Origin: an uncultured Eubacteriales bacterium
Lineage (GTDB): Bacteria > Bacillota > Clostridia > Christensenellales > Borkfalkiaceae
DNA length: 64,000 nt
Direction: 5' to 3'
Assembly (NCBI GenBank): GCA_905209085.1
Contig: CAJLRM010000005.1
Span: 1 to 64,000 of the forward strand
Shown here: positions 49,686-58,231 of the stretch, one piece after another
Layout of the letters: each line of letters begins with the position of its first letter
Position numbering within the stretch: position 1 is the first letter of the stretch
Made by a program: the position numbers and the translations under genes
Notes under the pieces: model-generated
What the model was told of the DNA's origin: nothing
The model's input: the letters and a program-made list of their open reading frames with translations, nothing else
Database searches by the model: none

Positions 49686-51371
49686 TTACATTTTGTCGGG
49701 AATGCCGATGCCGAGAAGAGCAAAGGCGTTTTTTAAAGTCTGCAAAGAGGCCGCCGTCAGCGCAAGGCGGAAATTTTTGGTCTTTTCGTCCTCCGCCGCG
49801 AGGATCTTGCAGTCGATATAGAACTTGTTGAATTTTTGGGAAACGTCCACCGCGAGCCTGGCGATATATGAAGGCTCGTATTTATCCGCGGCGTCCTTCA
49901 CCGTCGCGGGGAACGTTGCGAGAGCCTTGATAAGCTCGAACTCCGAAACTTCAAGCTCGGGAATTTCATAAACCGCGGGCACGCCGCCCTTTTCGAGCAC
50001 GGAATTTGCCCGCGCGCAGGTATACTGCACATAAACGCTGGTTTCTCCTTCGAAACTGAGCACTTTGTCGTAGGAAAAAACGATGTCCTTGATCTTATTG
50101 TTATAGAGCGCGCCGAAAATGACCGCGCCGACGCCGACTTTTTCCGCGACCTCCCGCTTGTTTTCAAGTTCGGGATTCTTTTCGTCGATAATCGTATACG
50201 CCTTTTCGATACATTTACCGATGACGTCTTCAAGGAACACCACATTGCCCTTTCTCGTGGACATCGTTCCCTCTTCGAGGGACACCATGCCGTACGCCAC
50301 GTGCACGAGATCTTTCGCCCACTCTTTTCCCATCAGTTCCAAAACTTTGAAAAATTGTTTGAAATGAAGATTCTGCTGATAGGCGACGACGTACAGGCAC
50401 TTATGAAAATCGTAAGTTTTCTTGCGGTAAATAGCGGCAGCCATATCCCGCGTGGCGTACAGGGAGGAACCGTCCGATTTCAAAATGATGCAGGGCGGCA
50501 TTCCGTAGTCTTCGAGATCCACCACCTGCGCGCCGCGGCTTTCTACAAGGAGTCCTTTTTCCCGCAATTCGTCCACCACAGGCTGCATTTTATCCGAATA
50601 AAAGCTCTCTCCCGCGTAGGAATCGAAACGGATATCCAAAAGATCGTATATCTTCTGCACGTCCTTTAAAGTCAATTCTTTGAACCAATGGAAAAGTCCG
50701 AGGCACTCTTCGTCCCCCTGCTCGATTTTTTTAAAGTACGCGCGCGCTTCTTCGTCGTACTCGGGGTGTTCCTCGGCTTCGCGGTGAAAACGCACGTACA
50801 GCTCGTTTAAAGCCCTGATACCGCCCTTTTCCACGCTTTCCTTGTTTCCCCAGCGCTTATAGGCGGAGATCAGCTTTCCGAACTGCGTGCCGTAATCGCC
50901 CAAATGGTTGATCCCCACCGCCTTATAGCCCAAAAAGTTTAAAATCCGGTACAGAGCGCCCCCCAAAACCGTCGTGGAAAGGTGCCCGATATGGAAAGGC
51001 TTGGCGATATTGATGGAGGAATAATCGATGCAGACCGTCTTGCCCCGCCCCTCGTCGGAGGCGCCGTATTTGTCCTTTTCCTGAAATATCCTTTCGAGAA
51101 CTTCTTTTGCGAACTGCGTTTTGTCTATCTTGAAATTGAGGTATCCGTTGACGGCGGAAATTTCAGAAATCACCTCGTCGGGAGAGATATTTGCCCTGAG
51201 TTCCTCCGCGATCGCCGCGGGACTTTTGCGGAAAATTTTAGCGAATTTGAAGCAGGGAAGCGCATAGTCCCCCATTTCCGTCGTGGGCGGAAGGGCGAGG
51301 CAATCGTAAATCTCCTCTGCCGAAACGCCGTCGATTTTGAGTTTCTCCGAAATATACTTCTTGTAATCCAT
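49686..51371 (-). CDS. argS: Arginyl-tRNA synthetase
   Basis: 561 residues, class I synthetase. Charges tRNA-Arg. N-terminal Add1 domain (about 1-110), HIGH motif as HIGHLSTT (about 124), KMSKS-like loop MSTRKGN (about 355), C-terminal DALR anticodon-binding domain (about 445-561). A promoter TTGCTC-N17-TAATAT lies at 51407-51435. No T-box-like leader is apparent in the short upstream region. Confidence 0.97.
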   Translation of the reverse strand: MDYKKYISEKLKIDGVSAEEIYDCLALPPTTEMGDYALPCFKFAKIFRKSPAAIAEELRANISPDEVISEISAVNGYLNFKIDKTQFAKEVLERIFQEKDKYGASDEGRGKTVCIDYSSINIAKPFHIGHLSTTVLGGALYRILNFLGYKAVGINHLGDYGTQFGKLISAYKRWGNKESVEKGGIRALNELYVRFHREAEEHPEYDEEARAYFKKIEQGDEECLGLFHWFKELTLKDVQKIYDLLDIRFDSYAGESFYSDKMQPVVDELREKGLLVESRGAQVVDLEDYGMPPCIILKSDGSSLYATRDMAAAIYRKKTYDFHKCLYVVAYQQNLHFKQFFKVLELMGKEWAKDLVHVAYGMVSLEEGTMSTRKGNVVFLEDVIGKCIEKAYTIIDEKNPELENKREVAEKVGVGAVIFGALYNNKIKDIVFSYDKVLSFEGETSVYVQYTCARANSVLEKGGVPAVYEIPELEVSEFELIKALATFPATVKDAADKYEPSYIARLAVDVSQKFNKFYIDCKILAAEDEKTKNFRLALTAASLQTLKNAFALLGIGIPDKM

Positions 51372-51406
51372 GTCTTTTAACCTTCGAATCGATTTTTACA
51401 AGAGAT

Positions 51407-51471
51407 ATATTAACATATTTTTCAATTTTGAGCAAGTTTAATTTGCTTATTTTCGAATTTTATATTATAAT
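51407..51471. promoter_or_regulatory. Divergent argS/ychF promoters
   Basis: Minus strand for argS: TTGCTC (51430-51435), 17 nt, TAATAT (51407-51412). Plus strand for ychF: TTGCTT (51443-51448), 17 nt, TATAAT (51466-51471). The two -35 elements are eight bases apart. Confidence 0.65.
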
Positions 51472-51584
51472 ATAGCAGAAAAAATCAATCGGGGCGACCC
51501 CGCGCCGTGTTCCCGCACAAAAACGGAAGCCGCGTTCGCGGAAAAAAGCGTCGCCTTAAAATATCGGACAAGGAAAAACGAATC

Positions 51585-52700
51585 ATGAAACTCGGTGTCG
51601 TAGGTCTTCCCAACGTGGGAAAATCCACTCTTTTCAACGCAATCACCCATGCGGGCGCGGAATGCGCCAATTATCCTTTTTGCACCATCGAGCCGAACGT
51701 CGGCGTCGTGGCGGTGCCCGACGAGCGTCTGGACAAGCTTGCCGCCCTCTATCAAAGCAAAAAAGTGACGCCCGCCGTCATCGAATTCGTGGACATCGCA
51801 GGACTCGTCAAGGGCGCTTCCCGCGGCGAGGGACTGGGCAACAAATTCCTCTCCCATATCCGCGAAGTGGACGCCATCGTGCACGTCGTGCGCTGTTTCG
51901 AGGATGCGAACATCACGCACGTGGAAAATTCCATCGATCCCGTACGGGATATAGAAACCATCAATTTGGAACTCATCCTTTCGGATATGGAGGCGGTGCA
52001 GAACAGGCTCGGAAAGATCAAGAGCAACGCCCGCGGCGGCGCGGACAAAAAAGCCGCGGACGAATACGCTTTCCTCGAAAAGCTGTACGCGCATCTCGAA
52101 GCGGAAAAACCCGCCCGCACCTTTGCCGTCGCCGATGCGGAAGAAGAGTTTATGCGCAGTCTTTTTCTCCTCACAGTCAAACCCGTCATCTACGCCGCCA
52201 ATATCAAAGAGAGCGATATGGGCAAGGAGGAAAACTCCCTCCCCTACGTCGTCAAAGTGAAGGAATTTGCGGCGAAGGAAGGGAGCGAGGTGCTCGTCAT
52301 CTGCGCCAAGACGGAAGAAGAGCTTTCGCAGATGGACGCCGAGGACAAAGCGGTGTTTATGGAAGAGTTCGGGCTTGGGGAAAGCGGTCTTGACCGCCTT
52401 ATCAAAAAATCATACGCGCTTTTGGGGCTCATCTCTTACCTCACCGCGGGCGAAAAGGAAACGCGTGCCTGGACGATCGTCAAGGGCACCAAAGCGCCTC
52501 AGGCCGCGGGGAAAATTCATTCCGATTTCGAAAAGGGATTCATCCGCGCGGACGTCGTCTATTGGGAAACGCTCGTCGAGCTCGGTTCCGTCGCCGCTGC
52601 CAAGGAGAAGGGCAAGGTGCGTTCCGAGGGCAAGGAATACGTCATGCAGGACGGCGACGTCGTCGAGTATTACTTCAACGTTTCCAAGAGCGCCAAATAA
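51585..52700 (+). CDS. ychF: Redox-regulated ATPase YchF (Obg family)
   Basis: 371 residues. Ribosome-associated ATPase of the OBG class. G1 motif GLPNVGKST (about 7-15), ANYPFCTIEPN switch, DIAGLVKGAS, coiled coil (about 125-155) and C-terminal TGS domain (about 280-365). ATG at 51585 starts MKLGVVGLPNVG as in the family; the upstream codons are not conserved. AAGGA lies about 10 nt upstream. Divergent from argS. Confidence 0.97.
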   Translation: MKLGVVGLPNVGKSTLFNAITHAGAECANYPFCTIEPNVGVVAVPDERLDKLAALYQSKKVTPAVIEFVDIAGLVKGASRGEGLGNKFLSHIREVDAIVHVVRCFEDANITHVENSIDPVRDIETINLELILSDMEAVQNRLGKIKSNARGGADKKAADEYAFLEKLYAHLEAEKPARTFAVADAEEEFMRSLFLLTVKPVIYAANIKESDMGKEENSLPYVVKVKEFAAKEGSEVLVICAKTEEELSQMDAEDKAVFMEEFGLGESGLDRLIKKSYALLGLISYLTAGEKETRAWTIVKGTKAPQAAGKIHSDFEKGFIRADVVYWETLVELGSVAAAKEKGKVRSEGKEYVMQDGDVVEYYFNVSKSAK

Positions 52701-52867
52701 TCGACGCGGACAATTCCCTAAAAAGGGAACGCCGCGAAAAAGACCTCCTGCGCCGTCGTCGAAAAAATCGGACAAAGGCGCAAAGGAAATTATAAAAAAT
52801 CAGTTAGCTAAATAATCGGTATAAAGCGCTTTTGCGCTCTATATAAAACAAACGCAAAGATAAAAAC

Positions 52868-52984
52868 ACAGCGCGCTTTTCGAGCGCGGTTCCGGTCGGT
52901 AGTCCGGACGTATCCCCTCGGATATAAGTAACCCTCCTCCTTGGTCGTCCCTTCTTTGTGAATTCGTCAAAAGGAGGATTCGTT
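52868..52984 (+). promoter_or_regulatory. yjdF-type riboswitch-like leader with Shine-Dalgarno sequestration
   Basis: Leader of the yjdF gene. Three hairpins follow one another: CGCGC/GCGCG (52872-52888), TCCGG/CCGGA (52891-52908) and TATCC/GGATA (52911-52924). Then TCCTCCTT (52935-52942) is an exact 8-nt complement of the ribosome binding site AAGGAGGA (52971-52978). yjdF RNAs are known azaaromatic-binding riboswitches upstream of this gene family; membership here is by position and expression platform, not by a covariance search. Confidence 0.65.
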
Positions 52985-53401
52985 ATGGACAGGACGAGCG
53001 AAAAGCTGACCGTGTTTTTCGAAGAGCCGTTTTATGTGGGAATCTTCGAGCGGGTGTCCGACGGGAAACTGTACGTATGCAAAGTGATCTTCGGCGCGGA
53101 GCCGACGGACGCGGAAGTGTACCGCTTTCTTCTCGATAGGCACGACGGGCTTCTTTTCAGTCCGGCTGTCGCCGCGGCCATAAAGGAACGGGAAATGCGT
53201 CCCAAACGGGCAAAGCGGGAAGCGCGGAAGCAGATGGAAAACGTCGGCATCGGCACAAAAGCCCAAAGGGCGCTCTCGCTGCGGCGGGAACAGAGCAAAT
53301 CGGAGCAGAAAGTGCTCGACAGGGAAGAACGCGAGGTCGAAAAACTGCGCCGTTTTGAACGGAAACAGCTAAAACGCAAAGAAAAACACAGGGGCAGATA
53401 A
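52985..53401 (+). CDS. yjdF: YjdF family protein (DUF2992)
   Basis: 138 residues. N-terminal segment KLTVFFEEPFYVGIFERV and central PTDAEVYRF..LKFSP-type region identify YjdF; the C-terminal 60 residues are highly charged and helical, ending in lysine-rich KEKHRGR. The biochemical role is unknown; the gene is linked to response to azaaromatic compounds through its riboswitch. ATG at 52985 has AAGGAGG 7 nt upstream; the upstream in-frame ATG at 52958 would overlap the leader structure. Confidence 0.93.
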   Translation: MDRTSEKLTVFFEEPFYVGIFERVSDGKLYVCKVIFGAEPTDAEVYRFLLDRHDGLLFSPAVAAAIKEREMRPKRAKREARKQMENVGIGTKAQRALSLRREQSKSEQKVLDREEREVEKLRRFERKQLKRKEKHRGR

Positions 53402-53417
53402 ACCCCTGCGTTTTTTT
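53389..53417 (+). terminator. Terminator of yjdF
   Basis: CAGGGG/CCCCTG stem, overlapping the stop codon, followed by CG and seven T residues. Confidence 0.8.
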
Positions 53418-53551
53418 AGGCCATTTAAACCGCCTTTTTTTTCTTTCGTCGAAAAAATACAATTTTCATCGTGTTCGTATGATATAGTTCTCATCGACGC
53501 GAGATCGTCCGCAAGTTTTAGGCGCGATCGTTTTTTCTTTATCGGACCTTC

Positions 53552-54040
53552 TCAGTGTTTCCCCGCGGAAAGAGCGTCCCCGTCGAGTTTTCCCCGTTCC
53601 TCCAAATATTCTTCGAGAATTTTCGCCGCGGAATACACGAGCTCGGGACACGGGCGCTTCCTGTAATATTCCGCGCTGCGCGCTTCGGGAACGGAAGCGA
53701 TATCCGCCTTTAAATGCGCTCCCGTCAACAGCTCGCCGCAGACGACGCTGCCGTTTTCCGCTTTGAAACGCCCGGAAAATTCCTGTACGGCGGCATAGAC
53801 CTCTTTTTTATTTTCGGGATTGATTTCCGCTTTGGAAAAGACCGTTCCCAGGACCATCACCGCGCCACTGACGGTGCCGCAGGTAAGGCGGAGCCGCCCC
53901 ATGCCGCCGCCGAACGGCAGAGAAATTTTCAGCGCTATTTCCGATTCCAATCCCGTGACGTCCGAAAATGCCAGAAGCACCGCCTGCGCGCAGGCATACC
54001 CTTTCATAAAATATTCTTTTGCGGCGTCCGCTCTTGACAT
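53552..54040 (-). CDS. C-GCAxxG-C-C family protein
   Basis: 162 residues of a redox-type family. Cysteines at GYACAQAV (about 15-22), LTCGTVSGAVMVLG (about 53) and VVCGELL (about 99), plus C-terminal PCPEL; FGGGMGR precedes the second. Commonly encoded near redox or metal genes in anaerobes; cofactor unproven. GGAGGAG lies upstream of ATG. Divergent from the phosphopantetheinyl transferase gene, whose -35 overlaps this gene's start codon. Confidence 0.85.
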   Translation of the reverse strand: MSRADAAKEYFMKGYACAQAVLLAFSDVTGLESEIALKISLPFGGGMGRLRLTCGTVSGAVMVLGTVFSKAEINPENKKEVYAAVQEFSGRFKAENGSVVCGELLTGAHLKADIASVPEARSAEYYRKRPCPELVYSAAKILEEYLEERGKLDGDALSAGKH

Positions 54041-54062
54041 TTGTAACTCCTCCTGTTATAAT
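54034..54062 (+). promoter_or_regulatory. Consensus promoter of the PPTase gene
   Basis: TTGACA (54034-54039), 17 nt, TATAAT (54057-54062): a perfect SigA consensus. Expected transcript start about 54069, which is the A of the ATG. Confidence 0.85.
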
Positions 54063-54068
54063 GAAGCC

Positions 54069-54587
54069 ATGGAAAAAATCTTTTTTGCGGAAAAGGGCGC
54101 TTTTTCTTCCTCCGAGCAAATGATGCGCAGAATCTTCTCCGAATATTATCATCTACATAACCCCGAAATCGTGCGGAGCGAAACGGGAAAGCCTTTTTTA
54201 AGCGCCTCTCCCCCTTTTTTTTCCCTCACGCATACGAATCGGCTTTGTTTTGCGGCAGTTGCCGACGTCAATATCGGCATAGACGCCGAATGCCTTTCCC
54301 GCGAGATCGATTATTTGCCCGTACTCTCGAAATTTCCCGTCGAGGAACGTTTGGAAATACAAGGCAAAGCGGAATTTTTCAGGCACTGGACAACCAAGGA
54401 GAGCGTCGTGAAATGGCTGGGAGGAACGATCGCCTCCGACCTCAAAAAAATCGCCTATTTAAAGGGAAAGGTGTTCTATCTCGACCTCGAACTCCCCGTT
54501 TGTATCGCGCACCTCGAAAAAGAGAATCACATCGTGACGCTCTGCCGCGAATACGCGGACGACGAGCCGACTTTTATCCGTCTTTGA
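54069..54587 (+). CDS. 4'-phosphopantetheinyl transferase (Sfp type)
   Basis: About 172 residues, short Sfp-like. Converts apo- to holo-carrier proteins using CoA. Catalytic signature IGIDAE (about 73-78) and HWTTKESVVKWLG (about 107-119, W-x-x-K-E). FSLTHTN precedes as usual. Length suggests single-domain-like AcpS/Sfp intermediate. Leaderless: the only ATG that fits lies at the predicted transcription start. Likely partner of acpP at 1789-2016; no NRPS/PKS gene is in the window. Confidence 0.9.
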   Translation: MEKIFFAEKGAFSSSEQMMRRIFSEYYHLHNPEIVRSETGKPFLSASPPFFSLTHTNRLCFAAVADVNIGIDAECLSREIDYLPVLSKFPVEERLEIQGKAEFFRHWTTKESVVKWLGGTIASDLKKIAYLKGKVFYLDLELPVCIAHLEKENHIVTLCREYADDEPTFIRL

Positions 54588-54660
54588 ACGCCTCTTTTTC
54601 TTCCCGACTATCATAGCACATTTTTCTAAAAAAAGCAAGAAACGAAAGGGAAAAATAAAA

Positions 54661-55434
54661 TTGACGAATCAGGAAATATTCGAAACGGCGCTGAAACAGT
54701 CCGCCGCCGATCTCCACTGCACGCCCGACGATTTTCTGCGCGGAGAAAACGTCGTCGTATTGTCCCGCGCGAGCGACAAGGCGAGAAAATACCTCTCCCT
54801 GCCCTTCGACTGCAATCTCGTGTCCTACGGCAACAATATCGTCGCCTCCGCGCGCGAAGATCTAGCCGACGTCGTGCGCGCCTATATCGATCGCTATCCC
54901 GTCGAACACTGTTTTGAAACCCCGAATCTGCACGTTTTGAACGACGCGCTTCAAAGGCGAGATCTGAGGCTATGTTTTATGGCGGAATATTTTTTGCCCG
55001 ATCTGAAAAAACTCAAAGCGCCGCCCTGCGATTTCGATTTGAAAATACTTTTTCCGAAGGACTTTTGCCGATTTTATACGCCCGCATGGAGCAATGCCCT
55101 CTGCGAGAAGAGAAAGGAACTGGACGTCGTCGCCGTCGGCGCCTTCGAGGGAGAAAAGCTCGTCGGGCTGGCGGGCGCCTCCGCGGACTGCGAAAAAATG
55201 TGGCAGATAGGCATCGACGTTTTACCCTCTTACCGCCGACGCGGGATCGCCTCCGCCCTGACGGGAAGACTGGCGCTGGAAATCCTCGATCGGGGCAAGG
55301 TGCCTTTCTATTGCGCCGCTTGGTCGAACATCCCCTCCGTGCGCAACGCGACGGCGAGCGGCTTTTTTCCCGCCTGGGTGGAGCTGACGGCGAAAAGCCG
55401 GGAGTTCGTAAACGCGATGAACGAGAAGTTTTAA
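54661..55434 (+). CDS. GNAT family N-acetyltransferase
   Basis: 257 residues. C-terminal GNAT domain with AcCoA loop VLPSYRRRGIASALT (about 188-202) and AWSNIPSVRNATASGF. The N-terminal 120 residues form a helical domain typical of clostridial two-part GNATs. Acceptor unknown. Start is TTG at 54661, with AAAGGG about 9 nt upstream; no ATG in a better place. It lies 73 nt after the PPTase gene. Confidence 0.87.
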   Translation: MTNQEIFETALKQSAADLHCTPDDFLRGENVVVLSRASDKARKYLSLPFDCNLVSYGNNIVASAREDLADVVRAYIDRYPVEHCFETPNLHVLNDALQRRDLRLCFMAEYFLPDLKKLKAPPCDFDLKILFPKDFCRFYTPAWSNALCEKRKELDVVAVGAFEGEKLVGLAGASADCEKMWQIGIDVLPSYRRRGIASALTGRLALEILDRGKVPFYCAAWSNIPSVRNATASGFFPAWVELTAKSREFVNAMNEKF

Positions 55435-55817
55435 AGAGTTTTCCTTTTGCTCATAATGCGCCGTTGAGTCCCGCTGCCTCGGCGAGAGAAATGCATTTTT
55501 CATCGATAACTTTATCTCCGATCCCTGACAAGCCCCGCGCCAAACGCGGGGTCGTTCATAGGCAGACAAACTCTCACGCCCCGGCTTGTCCTCTGCAAAA
55601 GGAGTAACCCCTGCCATTTGCTTACTTCTCCTTAGGCTAAGCCCTTCCGCTCTATCATCCCTACCTTCTTTTCCTTTTTTTATCCCCATATCATTCTCTT
55701 TTGATTTTTTAGCGATTGAATTTTCCGTCCTCGATTTTATTATTCCAAAAGGAGAAGTATCGTTCAAGAGTCGTACGTCTAACCTTTTTTGTATCCCTTC
55801 TAACAGGTTCTTTATAC
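55435..55817. other. Unassigned structured intergenic region
   Basis: About 380 bp between two convergent genes. On the minus strand it folds on paper into successive hairpins: GCTTA/TAAGC (55619-55641), GCAAA/TTTGC (about 55596-55620), GACAA/TTGTC (55565-55591), and CCCCGCG/CGCGGGG (55534-55552). An open minus frame crosses it (from 55767 or 55686) but continues antisense through the GNAT gene, which argues against a protein. It matches no RNA family I can name. Could be a noncoding RNA or a dispersed repeat. Confidence 0.45.
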
Positions 55818-55853
55818 AAAAAAAGCGCAGTCTTTAAAAACTGCGCCTTTTTT
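55818..55853. terminator. Bidirectional terminator
   Basis: GCGCAG/CTGCGC stem with A7 on one side and T6 on the other, so it ends both the ferritin-like gene (minus) and any plus-strand transcript. Confidence 0.85.
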
Positions 55854-55867
55854 CTATCCGGCAAAAT

Positions 55868-57115
55868 TTAAGCGTTTTTGACTCTGCCGACTTCCGTGTT
55901 GTCCTTGGTGCGCTTGGAAAGCGCCGCGATGGGATGCTGTTTGTTTTCGATGCGGTAATCCTTGCCGAATTCGGAAATGGCAAGGTTGATGACGGAGTGA
56001 GTGCCGACCGTTTCCACGTTGCCGTTGACCGATTTGTTGTAATTGAAATAGCGGAAGCTGTCGGGCACGGCGACAAGTTCCTGAAAACCCTCTTCCACCG
56101 CCGTCAGGCGCACGCTTTTGAGTACGTCGCGGATATATTCCTTCTGCGAGCGGAATTTGAGCAATTCGGGAAAATCTCCGCCCGAGGGGAAGAGCTGCTG
56201 CCAGACTTTACCTTCGTATTTCTGCAAAAGCTCCACCGCTTTATGCAGATGCGCGACCTCTTCGTTATAATGCTGTTCCCAAATTTTTTTGATACGGGGG
56301 TCTTTTTCGTCCTCGTAACAGGAATAATAAAGATAGCATTCCGTATACTCGTTCATGACGAGATTTTCAAACCACGTGCAGGAAGAATCCTTCAAAGAGC
56401 CGTATCCCGTGATGTGCTGTTCCTCTATCATGGCGATTTCGTTATACAGCTTTCTGCCCAGATCGCTGACGTAGAGGTTGCCCACGTTCATATAATAATT
56501 CATCGTCTGCTGCTCCGCCGCCGTGATGATGTTGACGTGCAGGCGGGTGAGCGTATTGTTCAGATAGCTGTTGATGTTGAAGTTTACGTCGTCGAAGGGA
56601 TGGCGATATTCCGCAACGGTAGGTCTGCCGGGCATAATCTCCGTATAATCGCCGACAAGACGACCGGGATCCCCCGATTTTTCCAGCTCCATCAAATCCG
56701 AATAGCGATACAGATGGTCGAAATCCTCCAAAAGGGCGAAATTCAACTGCTGGCGCACATAGTCGTTCTTCTCCATCTTGGCGAGATTTGCGGTAAGATC
56801 GACGGCGAGCTGTTCGTATCCGATGGTGTGTTCCAAAATGTTTTCGTCCATCGGCTTTAAAGACGCGATGCGCTTTTGCTGGATCTGCTCGCTGCGGCGG
56901 ATCAAGGCGAGTTCGCGGCGGACGTCGTTGTTCGTGCAGTTACGCGTGAAACTGTGACCGAGGCGCACCGATTCAAACTCCGTGCCGTTCATCAGGATGA
57001 CGCGAAGACGGGTATAAGGGTCCACCGTCTGCTTGTCATAGGGGCTGACGAGCACATTGTTCCAGCTTTGAAAGCTTTTTTCGATCTTTTGCGGTTTTTC
57101 TTCAAATGGATTCAT
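55868..57115 (-). CDS. Ferritin-like (diiron four-helix-bundle) protein, uncharacterised
   Basis: 415 residues, soluble. Helices with metal-ligand spacing: E95/E101 (EHTIGYE), E130-x3-H134 (EDFDH), E231-xx-H234 (EEQH) and E286-xx-H289 (EEVAH). That is the ExxH-twice pattern of ferritin-like diiron carboxylate proteins, but the protein is more than twice the length of ferritin or rubrerythrin, with N- (1-85) and C-terminal (305-415) extensions. No rubredoxin cysteines. Role unknown; oxidative stress or metal handling is inference. Terminator shared at 55818-55853. Confidence 0.7.
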   Translation of the reverse strand: MNPFEEKPQKIEKSFQSWNNVLVSPYDKQTVDPYTRLRVILMNGTEFESVRLGHSFTRNCTNNDVRRELALIRRSEQIQQKRIASLKPMDENILEHTIGYEQLAVDLTANLAKMEKNDYVRQQLNFALLEDFDHLYRYSDLMELEKSGDPGRLVGDYTEIMPGRPTVAEYRHPFDDVNFNINSYLNNTLTRLHVNIITAAEQQTMNYYMNVGNLYVSDLGRKLYNEIAMIEEQHITGYGSLKDSSCTWFENLVMNEYTECYLYYSCYEDEKDPRIKKIWEQHYNEEVAHLHKAVELLQKYEGKVWQQLFPSGGDFPELLKFRSQKEYIRDVLKSVRLTAVEEGFQELVAVPDSFRYFNYNKSVNGNVETVGTHSVINLAISEFGKDYRIENKQHPIAALSKRTKDNTEVGRVKNA

Positions 57116-57182
57116 TTTTTACCTCCGAAAGGAATTTTCATAGGTTTATTATCTACATTTCGCAAAAAACCTATTCAAGCGT

Positions 57183-57211
57183 TTGCATATTTCCGAAAAA
57201 TTTGTTACACT
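57183..57211 (+). promoter_or_regulatory. Promoter of mtnN
   Basis: TTGCAT (57183-57188), 17 nt, TACACT (57206-57211). Confidence 0.5.
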
Positions 57212-57266
57212 ATTGGGTACATAGGCAAAAAAGGAACTTTTTACATAGGAAAAGGAGTTATAAACC

Positions 57267-57923
57267 ATGATCGGAGTTGTAGCCGCTTTGAGTAGCGAAG
57301 CGGAAATTTTATTGGAGCAGACGGAAACCTTCCGCTCGCTGATCGTGAGCGGGAAACAAGTGCACGTGGGACGCGCCTTTGGAAAAGACGTCGCCGTCGT
57401 GATCTGCGGCGTCGGCAAGGTCAACGCCGCGCTGGGCACGCAACTTGCCGTGAGCAAGTTCGACGCGGACAAGATCTTTAATTTCGGAGTGGCGGGCGGA
57501 CTCAACAAGACCACCGAGCTTTGCGGGGTATATCAGATCAAAGCCGCCGTACAGTTCGATTTCGACCTCACGCAGCTGAACGGAACAAAAATAGGAACGC
57601 TGGACGAATACAAGGAAAACTATTTAAAGCTTTCCTCTTTCCGTGCGCCCTTGAAGAAAAAAAATCTCGGCACAGCCGACCGTTTTAACGATTCTCCCGA
57701 GGATTACCTTCTTTTGACCAAAGAGCTGAAAGCGGATATCCGCGACATGGAAGGAGCGGCGATCGTTCAGGCGGCAAACGCCGCGCAGCTTCCCGTCTAT
57801 GCTGTTAAGGCGATCTCCGACGTGGCGGGCAGCGGGAGCACGACGGAACAATATCTTTTAAACCGCAAAAGAGCGCTTCAAAACCTTAAAGCGGCTCTGC
57901 CCATGCTCTTTGAAGAGCTTTAA
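57267..57923 (+). CDS. mtnN: 5'-methylthioadenosine/S-adenosylhomocysteine nucleosidase
   Basis: 218 residues. Cleaves adenine from MTA and SAH. Catalytic region: GVVAALSSEAE at the N-terminus, GVAGGL loop (about 75-80), MEGAAI (about 163-168) and the late SDVAGS aspartate (about 186). Slightly shorter than usual because the loop before MEG is compact. AAAGGAG lies before ATG. No luxS or methionine-salvage gene adjoins it. Confidence 0.93.
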   Translation: MIGVVAALSSEAEILLEQTETFRSLIVSGKQVHVGRAFGKDVAVVICGVGKVNAALGTQLAVSKFDADKIFNFGVAGGLNKTTELCGVYQIKAAVQFDFDLTQLNGTKIGTLDEYKENYLKLSSFRAPLKKKNLGTADRFNDSPEDYLLLTKELKADIRDMEGAAIVQAANAAQLPVYAVKAISDVAGSGSTTEQYLLNRKRALQNLKAALPMLFEEL

Positions 57924-57940
57924 AAGAGAAAATTCGATGA

Positions 57941-57976
57941 AAATAAAAAATCCCGGAATTATGAAACCTCCGGGAT
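57941..57976 (-). terminator. Hairpin with minus-strand T-tract after mtnN
   Basis: ATCCCGG/CCGGGAT stem with a T-rich run on the minus strand only. It faces the wrong way for mtnN, which suggests a minus-strand transcript from the gap or a relict element. Confidence 0.45.
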
Positions 57977-57995
57977 GGACGGCAAAGTGACTTGA

Positions 57996-58178
57996 TTCGG
58001 AGTAAATATTTTCGATTGTCCCCTGTATTCTACGCATAAAAAAGTAAAAGTACCGGATCCTTTATATCATCAGGCGCACGCGTTTGAAATTTACGCTGTC
58101 GTGATAAACGGTGTCAAGTATAAATTTGCCTCGGGCGAATTTTGCCATTGCGTTTGGGGATTTTATCTATATAAATAA
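57996..58178 (+). pseudogene. Gene fragment of unknown origin
   Basis: Open frame of about 60 codons with no start codon, ending TAA at 58176. Its translation (..EIYAVVINGVKYKFASGEFCHCVWGFYLYK) has the composition of a folded protein, unlike the flanking AT-rich spacer. It follows a TGA at 57993. Likely the 3' remnant of a lost gene; I do not recognise the family. Confidence 0.35.
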
Positions 58179-58231
58179 CGAATTTTCTATATTTACTCAA
58201 ACCCTATAAAAAATTTGACAGGAAGGAAATC

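Noticed and set aside
55222..55767. 181-codon minus ORF across the structured intergenic region
   Set aside because: Its last third is antisense to the GNAT gene and it has no family I recognise; treated as a noncoding candidate instead.
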